A DNA stretch of 64,000 bases from an uncultured Pelagibacteraceae bacterium (lineage in GTDB: Bacteria; Pseudomonadota; Alphaproteobacteria; Pelagibacterales; Pelagibacteraceae): the NCBI GenBank assembly GCA_902629585.1, contig CACORI010000001.1, positions 1-64,000 of the forward strand, read 5' to 3'. Of this stretch, positions 1 to 7,915 are shown piece after piece. Below the pieces are notes generated by a model, which did no database searches, was not told where the DNA came from, and worked only from the letters and a program-made list of their open reading frames with translations. How positions within the stretch are numbered: position 1 is the stretch's first letter; every line of letters starts with the position of its first letter. A program made the translations under genes and the position numbers.

Positions 1-1315
1 GCCATATGATCCTGTGTTGAACATTTTGAACTTGAACAAACAATTGTCCCATTCCAGTCTCATGTGAGTCTGATTGATTTCCAAATCCATTGTCTGGATA
101 GTGTAAAGCTTCCTGATATTCATTATTCATGTCCATCATTCCACAAACACCTCTGAATGGATTTGTTCTTATCCAGTCACAATTTTTCTTGAAATCAGCA
201 TCATTAAGCCCAAGAGCTTTTGTTGCATTCCAAGAAGCAGCCAGATAATTTACTATATCATATCCATTACCGGTATAGACAAGACCCATTGTGTTCTTTT
301 TATATGTTCCAAATTCCGGAAATCTTTTTAGATAATTCTTTCTAAAATCTTCTCCCATTTTGTCTCCATATATTCCAAGAACTGTGCTCCAACAGAAACC
401 TTCCATCGCTCGACCACCAAGTTCTAAGAACTCAGGTTGAGATGCACCATATTGTACATAAACAAGTGCTCCTGGTACTGGATCTGCTCTGAATTGTTTG
501 CAAAAAGCAGCTTCCTCCGCAGCCATCCAATGGTTACACATAATAGCGCCGGCTCCAACTTTTTTAAGTTCTTGAATTACCGGTCCCCAATCATTAACTG
601 GATATTGTATTTGAGTATCACCAGCTAGTTCCCAACCAGATTTTGCTAAAGACTCTTTAGCAGCTTTTAAAATGGTTTGGTTATAACCAGTTTGCTCAGA
701 AATTATGTGAACTTTATTATTCACAGGTTTCCAAGTTCCAGTTGCTTTCATTGCATCCAACCACATTGGATAAGTCCATCCATAATTTACCTCTGAAGGG
801 TCTGTTTGCAATACATGACTATACTTCTTAGGATTCTTTTTAAATTCCTCAGTAGCAAGTCTTTGAGTATTACCCTGTAAATATGGAGCTTTCCATTTAG
901 TTGATGTGTCCATTCCAGGAATCGGAGCAAAAGTAAATGCATTTGAAATTGCATGAACTTTCTTATCTATACAAGCTGCAATAGCCGATTGTGTACTTTC
1001 AGCAGATAGTTTGTCGTAATCAGGAACGAAAGTTTTTAATTCTCTACCCTGAACTCCTCCTTTTGCATTTATTTCCTCAATTGCCATTATTGTACCATTC
1101 AAGTGATCTTGATCATCAGCTACTCCGTAAGGTGTTGATAATGACGAAGGCACTCCAATAAGTAAGTGATTTGATGCATCAGCTTTTCTAACCCAAGGCA
1201 TAGGTAAGAAATTAGAAGCACCAGCTAATAAAGCAGCAGAACCTAAAGTTTTTAGAACTTTTCTTCTACCTTTATTCTTTACTACTTTAATAGACTTCTC
1301 TTTTTTCTTTGTCAT
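1..1315 (-). CDS. Branched-chain amino acid-type ABC transporter substrate-binding protein, partial (3' end off window)
   Basis: The frame is open from an ATG at 1315 to the left edge (about 438 codons), so it is absent from the ORF track. The N-terminus has a twin-arginine stretch (KGRRKVLKTLG) followed by a hydrophobic, small-residue segment (SAALLAGAS), suggesting Tat export. The mature part reads as a type 1 periplasmic binding fold of the LivJ/UrtA/AmiC class (IGVPSSLSTPYG; AIEEINAKGGVQGREL). A strong Shine-Dalgarno (GGGGGAA) sits just before the ATG, as for the other abundant binding proteins here. It should deliver a small amino acid, amide or urea-like ligand to permeases presumably encoded left of the window. 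The ligand cannot be read from sequence. A regulator is divergent across a 236-base spacer. Confidence 0.85.
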   Translation of the reverse strand, partial: MTKKKEKSIKVVKNKGRRKVLKTLGSAALLAGASNFLPMPWVRKADASNHLLIGVPSSLSTPYGVADDQDHLNGTIMAIEEINAKGGVQGRELKTFVPDYDKLSAESTQSAIAACIDKKVHAISNAFTFAPIPGMDTSTKWKAPYLQGNTQRLATEEFKKNPKKYSHVLQTDPSEVNYGWTYPMWLDAMKATGTWKPVNNKVHIISEQTGYNQTILKAAKESLAKSGWELAGDTQIQYPVNDWGPVIQELKKVGAGAIMCNHWMAAEEAAFCKQFRADPVPGALVYVQYGASQPEFLELGGRAMEGFCWSTVLGIYGDKMGEDFRKNYLKRFPEFGTYKKNTMGLVYTGNGYDIVNYLAASWNATKALGLNDADFKKNCDWIRTNPFRGVCGMMDMNNEYQEALHYPDNGFGNQSDSHETGMGQLFVQVQNVQHRIIW

Positions 1316-1354
1316 AGTTTTCCCCCAAGTTGTCTATTTAATGATATAAATCTA

Positions 1355-1364
1355 TCACCGGTGA
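1355..1364. promoter_or_regulatory. Perfect 10-bp palindrome, candidate operator
   Basis: TCACCGGTGA is a perfect palindrome about 40 bases upstream of the binding-protein start, in the spacer shared with the divergent regulator at 1552. It is a GC-rich island in very AT-rich DNA. Its position fits an operator, but binding is an inference. Confidence 0.4.
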
Positions 1365-1551
1365 GATTTGATTTCGACAGAATTGTAAATTTTTTTTCTA
1401 CTTAAAATTGAAAAACAATTAAAAGTAGAATCTATTTTTTTTTCAATTAAAAAAATTGTTAAGATTTTAGCTTTTTAAAATTAGATAATAAATAATTAAT
1501 TATAAAAAATATTATTAATAATATAAAATATAATAAAATAAATATTATTTA

Positions 1552-2262
1552 ATGCAACTGGAAATTGAAAAAAAAAATTCATTAAGAAAAAGAGTTGTTG
1601 AACAAATACAAACTAGAAAAAAAATAATTTCAGATTTTCTAAAAGATTTATCTCTTAAAGAAAAACAAATTACTACCTCAAAAAAAACAGGAATAAATGA
1701 AAATACGATAACTCGAATGAAAAATAATGATAATTTTGTTACTTCATTTGACAACGCAATTGCACTTTATAGTGTTTATCCAGAGTTAAATAAGATGTTT
1801 CTAAATCAGTGGATTGAACTTTCAGGATTGCAGACTATTAATGAATTCGAGGTACAAATTAATGGAAGTATTACTAAAAATTTTGATATATTGCCTCTTC
1901 ATCCAAATGAAATATCTTCATTAAAAATACCTCAAAATATTTACATAAACTTCAAACCTATGATTGTTTATAGATATCAAAGCAGCACTTCACTTCTTAA
2001 CAGACAATTATTCATATTTTCACAAAGAGGACTCGACATAAATAGTTGCGAAAATTTTTATAAATTTTTTCCTGATAAAATTTGTTTGGCAATCGCAGAT
2101 GATAACAAGCAATATGTAGGATATTTAACCAAAGAAGGAAATGATTATTTTGTAGTAAATCCAATCAACAAAAAAATTTATAAAAATTCACTTAAAATAA
2201 ACGAAGTATATAGATTAATCCTTACAATTAATGATGATTGGTCAATGACGAGTGATCAATAA
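1552..2262 (+). CDS. Putative DNA-binding regulator, uncharacterised
   Basis: This 236-residue protein is not recognised with certainty. Residues about 25-75 (KEKQITTSKKTGINENTITRM) look like a helix-turn-helix, with a recognition-helix-like NENTITRMK. The C-terminal half (about 120-230) is beta-rich and resembles the sensory half of CI/LexA-type repressors, but no clear Ser-Lys protease dyad was seen, so self-cleavage is not claimed. A TATAAT -10 box at 1529-1534 implies a leader of only about 10 bases. It is divergent from the binding protein at 1315, the usual place for a local regulator, so control of that transporter is a reasonable inference. It could also be a global or stand-alone regulator. 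Confidence 0.55.
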   Translation: MQLEIEKKNSLRKRVVEQIQTRKKIISDFLKDLSLKEKQITTSKKTGINENTITRMKNNDNFVTSFDNAIALYSVYPELNKMFLNQWIELSGLQTINEFEVQINGSITKNFDILPLHPNEISSLKIPQNIYINFKPMIVYRYQSSTSLLNRQLFIFSQRGLDINSCENFYKFFPDKICLAIADDNKQYVGYLTKEGNDYFVVNPINKKIYKNSLKINEVYRLILTINDDWSMTSDQ

Positions 2263-2267
2263 ATAGA

Positions 2268-2426
2268 TTAAAAGTTAAAAAATTTTATAATTTCATCTTT
2301 GTAGTAAATGAAATTTACCAATATGATGATTATTATAGCCAATACCACACCATATTTTGCCTTTGGGAAGGCAACACCTCTCATTTTAGTCGGCCTTAGT
2401 TCTTCGTTATTATCTTTATCTGACAT
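2268..2426 (-). CDS. Small single-span membrane protein, unknown
   Basis: The tracked ORF runs through the terminator hairpin. The plausible start is the internal ATG at 2426, giving 52 residues beginning MSDKDNNEELRP. There is a charged N-terminus, then one hydrophobic span (VVLAIIIIILVNFIYY) and a short Lys-rich tail. It lies just downstream of the terminator that ends the amt operon, so it is either read through or has its own promoter inside the hairpin region. No family was recognised; the composition is typical of the small membrane proteins common in streamlined SAR11 genomes. Confidence 0.5.
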   Translation of the reverse strand: MSDKDNNEELRPTKMRGVAFPKAKYGVVLAIIIIILVNFIYYKDEIIKFFNF

Positions 2427-2440
2427 TTTATAAGTATAAC

Positions 2441-2472
2441 AAAAAAAAGGGCGCCACATTAAAGTGGCGCCC
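2441..2472 (-). terminator. Rho-independent terminator after the amt operon
   Basis: A perfect 9-bp GC-rich stem (GGGCGCCAC / GTGGCGCCC) with a 6-base loop is followed on the minus strand by a run of eight T. A shorter T-run on the other side means it could also act on the plus strand. Confidence 0.9.
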
Positions 2473-2490
2473 AAATTTTTTAAGTTTTAA

Positions 2491-2721
2491 TTACCAGTCG
2501 GTAATATTACTTTTATGATCGTTGGCACCATGTCTTTTTCTTGCTAATCTTTCAAGCTCGTCGCTCTCAGATCTAGCAGTCAAAATATGCCAACCAACCC
2601 ATAAGATTATTGCTAATATAACTAGCAAACCCTCTGATGATCCAGCACCAGGATAAACTGCACCAGCAACTTCTTCAGCTGGTTTGTTAAGGTGATCGAT
2701 CCAGTTTGTAACTGTAGCCAT
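2491..2721 (-). CDS. Small membrane protein in the amt operon
   Basis: This 76-residue protein starts 11 bases after the Amt stop with a strong ribosome site (AAGGAGA). It has a hydrophilic N-terminus, one transmembrane segment (about 30-47, LLVILAIILWVGWHIL) and an Arg/Lys-rich cytoplasmic-looking tail with Glu/Asp. The terminator directly after it makes it the last gene of the operon. No family was recognised. Its tight linkage suggests a role with the transporter, for example as an accessory or regulatory subunit, but that is inference. There is no resemblance to the PII regulator GlnK, which usually accompanies amtB. Confidence 0.7.
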   Translation of the reverse strand: MATVTNWIDHLNKPAEEVAGAVYPGAGSSEGLLVILAIILWVGWHILTARSESDELERLARKRHGANDHKSNITDW

Positions 2722-2732
2722 ATATTTCTCCT

Positions 2733-4133
2733 TTACCTGGTTGATGCGGCAACTGCTTTTTCATCACTCTTTGCAGTCTCCATTATTTCATAGTCTAGTC
2801 CAGCTATTTCAACCTCACGTGGGATTCTCAATTTACCCATTCCATGAAGAACTTTAGCTATGACATAGCCTGGTATTAGTCCAAGAACAACGAACATTAT
2901 TAATGCTCCTATGAACTGTCCTAATGGATTAATTGATGCATAAGTAGTTCCATCCCACATAGCGCCTACACTGTATCCAGATGCAGGATAACCATTTAAA
3001 ACAAAACCACAAATTACAAGACCAATAAACCCAGCATATCCATGTACTGCTACTGCTCCAACAGCATCATCAATTTTGAACTTACGTTCAACCCAATAAT
3101 GTAGTTTGTAAGATAGCACTACTCCGATCATACCAATTATCATTGCTTGAATTGGGTGGTATAAATCATTCCCAGCTGAAGCACAGATAATACCCGCAAG
3201 ACCACTAGAGTATGTCCAGAAAGGATCACCTTTTGCAATCCAATAACCGGCTAATAATCCTCCTGATAATGACATCAAGAAGTTAAAAGTTATTCCACTG
3301 AGTGTAGTAGGGGTTACATATATGTTTGTTGCTGTCCAATAACTTATTCCTTCCATACCGTATTCAGGTCCTAGGTCAAATATTGGTATATTACATGCAG
3401 CATAGAATCCCCAAAAACCAGTATAAATTAAAAATAATCCAATAGTTACTAGCCAAGGATTTCTTGGTCCAATATTTCTTGGTTCACCACTTGATGAAAA
3501 TTTACCAATTCTTGGTCCTAAAACCATAAGAACACCTAAAGCAAAACCTCCGGCAATTGCGTGAATTACTCCTGACGCATATGCATCATGATATCCTAAA
3601 AGTTTTAACATCCATCCATCAAAATGCCATCCCCAAGCAGCGTCAATTACCCAGAATACCGAACCTATTGCGATCGCTAAAATCCCAAAAGCAAAAGTAG
3701 TTATTCTTTCAATAATAGCTCCTGAAACGATAGAAGCAGCTGTCCATGAGAAAAGTAAGAACGCAGCCCAGAAGACACCAGAAATATGGTCTCCAAGGTT
3801 TACAGCCATCAAATCACTTGTAGCAGTATACCAAGTCGCACTAAAAGCTGAGTCATCTGTAATTAGGGCCGTGCTTTCATTCATTATTGATGGAGCTAAT
3901 CCCGGTCCTGTAGGAAAAGCCCAGTAAATCCACCAACCAAATAAAAACCATGTAACTGTTACCAGAGGTATCAGCATTGTATTTTTCATTAGAGTATGTT
4001 GGTGATGTTTATATCGAGAAGCTCCAACTTCATACATACAGAAACCGACGTGAATTAAAAACATCAATACTACTGTCACCCAGTAGTAAAATTCTGTAAA
4101 TATAGTAGTAAGAGCCGCTAACTGATCAGTCAT
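2733..4133 (-). CDS. amtB: Amt-family ammonium/methylammonium transporter
   Basis: A 466-residue polytopic inner-membrane protein with about 11 hydrophobic segments. It keeps Amt signatures: DAVGAVAVHGYAGFIG with the second pore histidine, and the first pore histidine in ASGVIHAIAGG. The region around the first histidine departs from the usual FAGG-VVH-AG form, so this is a divergent Amt clade. AAGGAG precedes the ATG. It is separated from the mgs operon by a terminator and 126 bases but follows it in the same direction. This context suggests uptake of ammonium or methylammonium for GmaS. Substrate choice cannot be read from sequence. Confidence 0.9.
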   Translation of the reverse strand: MTDQLAALTTIFTEFYYWVTVVLMFLIHVGFCMYEVGASRYKHHQHTLMKNTMLIPLVTVTWFLFGWWIYWAFPTGPGLAPSIMNESTALITDDSAFSATWYTATSDLMAVNLGDHISGVFWAAFLLFSWTAASIVSGAIIERITTFAFGILAIAIGSVFWVIDAAWGWHFDGWMLKLLGYHDAYASGVIHAIAGGFALGVLMVLGPRIGKFSSSGEPRNIGPRNPWLVTIGLFLIYTGFWGFYAACNIPIFDLGPEYGMEGISYWTATNIYVTPTTLSGITFNFLMSLSGGLLAGYWIAKGDPFWTYSSGLAGIICASAGNDLYHPIQAMIIGMIGVVLSYKLHYWVERKFKIDDAVGAVAVHGYAGFIGLVICGFVLNGYPASGYSVGAMWDGTTYASINPLGQFIGALIMFVVLGLIPGYVIAKVLHGMGKLRIPREVEIAGLDYEIMETAKSDEKAVAASTR

Positions 4134-4203
4134 AATCTCTTTCTCCTTATTTAGTTTTGAAAACCCTATAAAATTTATTTAGTAGTTACAAACGAAAAAA
4201 TAG

Positions 4204-4231
4204 AAAAAAACCTATTAGCAGGCTAGGTTTT
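4204..4231 (-). terminator. Rho-independent terminator of the gmaS-mgs operon
   Basis: An 8-bp stem (AAAACCTA / TAGGTTTT) with a 9-base loop is followed on the minus strand by T residues, just after the stop of the 136-aa gene. It separates this operon from amtB. Confidence 0.7.
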
Positions 4232-4259
4232 AAAAAAAAATCAACTTAAGATTGTGTAA

Positions 4260-4670
4260 TTAAAATTTTAGGTAAGCTTTCTTTAAATCAACTAAGGGGT
4301 GTTTTGGAGACATTTGAAATTTTACTAAAAGTTCTCTTGCAATCATATCTCTATCTTGTTGATTATTTGGTAGCTTTATAGAACTTGGTATTGTAACCCA
4401 TCCGTTTGCATTTCTGCAAAATACTGCTGGTCTATCCTCTTCATATCCCATATGAACGTCTTCTAACCAGTTTAAATCATCCCATCCCATAGCCTCTATA
4501 TATTTTTTTAAAAATGGAGTGATTTTACTGTAGTCTGGTAAAAGATTTACATCATATCTGTAACCAATAGATTGACCAATCATTTTCTCTCTGGCAGTTT
4601 CTTTCTTTTTACCGAGTTGGCCTTTAATCTCTTTTAACTTTGTTAATTTTTTACCCTTTTTTTTGACCAT
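4260..4670 (-). CDS. Unknown protein, last gene of the mgs operon
   Basis: This 136-residue soluble protein starts 9 bases after the mgsC stop. The first 30 residues are strongly Lys-rich (MVKKKGKKLTKLKE), like the N-terminus of MgsC upstream. The rest is mixed alpha/beta with several Trp and aromatic residues (MGWDDLNWLEDVHMGYEED). No domain was recognised, no membrane span is present and there is no cysteine pair. Being within the operon and before its terminator, it may be an accessory or assembly factor for N-methylglutamate synthase. This is a positional inference only. Confidence 0.7.
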   Translation of the reverse strand: MVKKKGKKLTKLKEIKGQLGKKKETAREKMIGQSIGYRYDVNLLPDYSKITPFLKKYIEAMGWDDLNWLEDVHMGYEEDRPAVFCRNANGWVTIPSSIKLPNNQQDRDMIARELLVKFQMSPKHPLVDLKKAYLKF

Positions 4671-4678
4671 AATTATAT

Positions 4679-6103
4679 TTATATTTTGTGATAATTATCA
4701 ACTCCAACAGTATAGTTTGTACCTGCTAATGGAACTTTAGCTAAAGCTGAGGCCTCAGATGTTAATGCGGCTAAATCCTCAGGTTCTAAAGAATGAATAT
4801 TTGTTTTTCCACAAGCTCTCGCTAAAAGTTGCGCCTCTAACGTCATTGAATGTAAGTAATTATAAACTCTTAAAGCAGCATCATCTGGGTTTAATCTAGC
4901 TCTTAACTTTGGATCTTGAGTAGCAACACCTACAGGACATCTACCTGTATGACAATGATAACACTCACCTGCTTTAACTCCCATTTCTTTTTCAAAGTTT
5001 GCTTCAGGAATATCTTTATTACAATTTAAGGCAATCATTGACCCAGTTCCTATTGCAATCGCATCAGCTCCTAATGCAAGTGCTTTAGCCATATCAGCAC
5101 CGTCTCTAACACCTCCAGCATAGATAAGAGTTACCTTTCCTGTCTTACCAACATCATCAATTGCTCTTCTAGCTTCTCTAATTGCAGCAATACCAGGTAT
5201 ACCTGTATTAGCTGCAGCTATGTGCGGACCAGCTCCTGTTGAACCCTCCATACCATCAAGATAAATTGAGTCAGGATCACATTTTGCAGCCATACGAACA
5301 TCATCATAAACTTTTGATGCTCCCAATTTTAATTGAATAGGCACTTTATTTTTTGTAAGTTGCCTCAATTCCTCTACTTTTAATGCCAAATCATCTGGTC
5401 CTAACCAGTCAGGATGTCTTGCTGGCGATCTTTGATCAATACCTGATGGAAGAGATCTCATTTCAGCTACTTGATCAGTTACTTTTTGACCCATTAAGTG
5501 TCCACCCATTCCAACTTTTTGTCCTTGACCTATGAAAACTTCAATACCATCTGCCAGTTGTGCATGATGTGGATTAAAACCATATCTTGATTGGATACAT
5601 TGATAATACCATTTTTCAGAATATCTTCTTTCATCTGGTATCATTCCACCTTCACCAGAACAAGTTGCGCTACCAGCCATTGTAGCTCCTCTCGCTAAAG
5701 CTGTTTTAGCCTCATAAGAAAGTGCACCAAAACTCATTCCCGTAATGTAAACTGGTATATCTAATTCAATAGGATTTTCACATCTTGGACCTATAACAGT
5801 TTTTGTTTCACACTTTTCTCTATATCCCTCAATAACAAATCTCGTTAAAGTCCCCGGCAAGAAAACTAAGTCATCAAAAGTAGGAATCTTTTTCATCAAT
5901 GCCATTCCCCGCATTCTGTATCTTCCTAGTTGTGACTTAATATGAATATCATCTATAACTTCAGGAGTAAAAATTGCATTGTGTCCAAGTAAACTTTTAT
6001 TTCTTGAACCATTACTACTTAAATGTACATCAGCTTTTCCACCAACATTTCCGTTTACGTTACTATTTTTACTCTTTTTAATTTTCTTTTTTTTCTTAGC
6101 CAT
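4679..6103 (-). CDS. mgsC: N-methylglutamate synthase FMN subunit (glutamate synthase-like, GlxD/MgsC)
   Basis: A 474-residue protein matching the central FMN-binding domain of glutamate synthase. Visible features are the TIM-barrel core with GMSFGALSYEAK and YLDGMEGSTGAGP, and a C-terminal cysteine cluster (CYHCHTGRCPVGVATQ) of the iron-sulfur type. In this pathway it would use ammonia or glutamate nitrogen exchange with methylamine to form N-methylglutamate. The start overlaps the mgsB stop by one base. The N-terminal 30 residues are Lys/Asn-rich and atypical. The split into three small genes (amidotransferase, GXGXG, FMN) is diagnostic of the Glx/Mgs type rather than GltB. Context with gmaS, tdm and tmm favours Mgs. 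Confidence 0.88.
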   Translation of the reverse strand: MAKKKKKIKKSKNSNVNGNVGGKADVHLSSNGSRNKSLLGHNAIFTPEVIDDIHIKSQLGRYRMRGMALMKKIPTFDDLVFLPGTLTRFVIEGYREKCETKTVIGPRCENPIELDIPVYITGMSFGALSYEAKTALARGATMAGSATCSGEGGMIPDERRYSEKWYYQCIQSRYGFNPHHAQLADGIEVFIGQGQKVGMGGHLMGQKVTDQVAEMRSLPSGIDQRSPARHPDWLGPDDLALKVEELRQLTKNKVPIQLKLGASKVYDDVRMAAKCDPDSIYLDGMEGSTGAGPHIAAANTGIPGIAAIREARRAIDDVGKTGKVTLIYAGGVRDGADMAKALALGADAIAIGTGSMIALNCNKDIPEANFEKEMGVKAGECYHCHTGRCPVGVATQDPKLRARLNPDDAALRVYNYLHSMTLEAQLLARACGKTNIHSLEPEDLAALTSEASALAKVPLAGTNYTVGVDNYHKI

Positions 6104-6957
6104 TAAATTGCTCCTTTTTTCTCTGTAGGTTCTAAATTATCGTAATTCCAAAGTTTTTTACCAGCTACAATTTTTTTCATTTTACTAACATCAAAGTTTT
6201 CACCAATTTCTGCTACCTTTAATTTTCTTCTTAACCAATCTTGGTCATTCGAGGTTAAGTCAGAATCTACAGCATCACTACCATATGATCCAATTTTTCC
6301 ACCTACAAAAATTGTCCCATCATACATAGAGTCACCTAAGTTGATACCTACATCACCTAATATAATAATTCTGCCTCTTTGCATCATAAAACCTGTAAAA
6401 GCTCCAGCATCACCACCTATAATTATAGTGCCACCCTTCATATCAATACCTGTTCTTGCGCCAACGCTTCCTTTACAAATTAAATCACCACCTCTGATTG
6501 CTGCACCAAAACAAGAACCAGCATTTTTTTCAATAACAACCTTTCCTGCCATTAGGTTTTCCGCACATGACCAACCAACTCTTCCATTAATTCTTACTGT
6601 AGGACCATCACAAGATCCCATACCAAAATATCCCAAACTCCCCTCAAAAATTAAATTTAGCTTGTTTAAAATTCCAACACCCAAACTATGCTTTCCTTGA
6701 GGATTTTTAATTACAATCGTTCCATATCCTTCACTCATCAAATTATCTATTTCCCTATTAGCTTCCGCTGCTGTCATATCTTTTACATCAAGATCTGTTC
6801 TTTTATTAAAGTCTACATCATAAGTACCAAAGTAATAAAAATTCTCTGCTTCGTCAGGATTAAAAAATTTTTGTTGAGTTCGACCAGTTAATACTTCAGT
6901 ATGCATTCCCATTGATTGGGCTTTTGATTTTTTACTTACTGTTTTTATATTTGCCAT
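6103..6957 (-). CDS. mgsB: N-methylglutamate synthase GXGXG subunit (GlxC/MgsB)
   Basis: This 284-residue protein corresponds to the C-terminal GXGXG beta-helix domain of glutamate synthase. Repeating Gly-rich rungs are obvious from about residue 120 to 230 (CFGAAIRGGDLICKGSVGA; GGTIIIGGDAGAFTGFMM). It is a structural subunit with no catalytic residues of its own. The start overlaps the mgsA stop by 13 bases and the stop overlaps the mgsC start, consistent with stoichiometric coupled translation. Confidence 0.88.
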   Translation of the reverse strand: MANIKTVSKKSKAQSMGMHTEVLTGRTQQKFFNPDEAENFYYFGTYDVDFNKRTDLDVKDMTAAEANREIDNLMSEGYGTIVIKNPQGKHSLGVGILNKLNLIFEGSLGYFGMGSCDGPTVRINGRVGWSCAENLMAGKVVIEKNAGSCFGAAIRGGDLICKGSVGARTGIDMKGGTIIIGGDAGAFTGFMMQRGRIIILGDVGINLGDSMYDGTIFVGGKIGSYGSDAVDSDLTSNDQDWLRRKLKVAEIGENFDVSKMKKIVAGKKLWNYDNLEPTEKKGAI

Positions 6958-7889
6958 ACTTTTACCTCACCATCAAAAGGGTCATAAGTATCAATTTCTT
7001 GAGGAAGAACAGATCTAATTGCAATTTCCTCTGAACCCATTGCCACTAAATCATCTGACTCATAAAGAACTAGCGGCTTAGCCGCCATTGTGTCTTTTGC
7101 CATTCCTAAAGAGTTTTTAGTTGCAACAAAATATGTAAAGACACCATCAAGACCAGTTAGAGATTCTTTCATGCCTTCTTCTAAACTTGCTCCTTCTCTC
7201 ATTTTTTGAGCAATATAAACTGCAATTAACTCAGAGTCACACTCAGACATAAATCTCATCCCTTTATTTTCTAAAGCTCTTCTATTGTTCCAATAGTTAG
7301 TTAACTGCCCATTATGAACGACTGAAACGTCACTGAATGGATATCCCCAAAAAGGGTGAGCAGATTTAATATCTACACCAGATTCAGTAGCCATTCTTGC
7401 ATGTCCTATTGCATGAGTTCCAATTAGTTTATCAAGAGAATATCTATCACATACAGCTTTAGCATTACCAAGATCCTTAATAACTTCTAGGGATTTTCCC
7501 ATTGAAAGAATTTCTACACCTGGAATACTTTCTATTCTTTGTGAAAAATCTAGTAAATCTTTTTTATCATAGTCAATTTCATATCTAAGCGAGTATGGCA
7601 GAGTTCTTTCTTCTTTAACAATCTTGGCACCAAGTTCTGCAAGAGTTTGGTCTACGATTTTTTTTCTTTCATCATAAACTGATACATCCTCTACAATTGA
7701 TGAACTTCCTTCACCAACATTTTCTCCAACCTTAAAACGCATGATGAAGTTTTTTCCATCTGTATCACCGTAAAGCGCATAACCAGTTGAGTCTTCACCC
7801 CTATGTTTTAAAGCTTGCAACATACCTTGAAGCTCACTTCCTACATTTGATGATTTTCCTCTATGTATTAATCCCGCTATTCCGCACAT
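6945..7889 (-). CDS. mgsA: N-methylglutamate synthase glutamine amidotransferase subunit (GlxB/MgsA)
   Basis: A 314-residue class II glutamine amidotransferase. The N-terminus MCGIAGLIHRG provides Cys2 as the N-terminal nucleophile after Met removal. Downstream motifs include GHARMATES, the binding-site stretch VVHNGQLTNY and CDSELIAVY. AGAGAGGAAA precedes the start. It is the first of the three synthase subunit genes, 26 bases after gmaS. It is longer than a bare amidotransferase domain because of an insert at about residues 60-140. Confidence 0.88.
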   Translation of the reverse strand: MCGIAGLIHRGKSSNVGSELQGMLQALKHRGEDSTGYALYGDTDGKNFIMRFKVGENVGEGSSSIVEDVSVYDERKKIVDQTLAELGAKIVKEERTLPYSLRYEIDYDKKDLLDFSQRIESIPGVEILSMGKSLEVIKDLGNAKAVCDRYSLDKLIGTHAIGHARMATESGVDIKSAHPFWGYPFSDVSVVHNGQLTNYWNNRRALENKGMRFMSECDSELIAVYIAQKMREGASLEEGMKESLTGLDGVFTYFVATKNSLGMAKDTMAAKPLVLYESDDLVAMGSEEIAIRSVLPQEIDTYDPFDGEVKVWQI

Positions 7890-7915
7890 ATATTTCCTCT
7901 CTTTTACTTATAAGT

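Noticed and set aside
437-628. 63-aa plus-strand ORF in the track
   Set aside because: It lies entirely within the coding frame of the minus-strand binding protein; it is a shadow.
6341-6700. 119-aa plus-strand ORF opposite mgsB
   Set aside because: It is antisense to the Gly-rich GXGXG repeats, which produce a Pro/Ile-rich open frame by chance.
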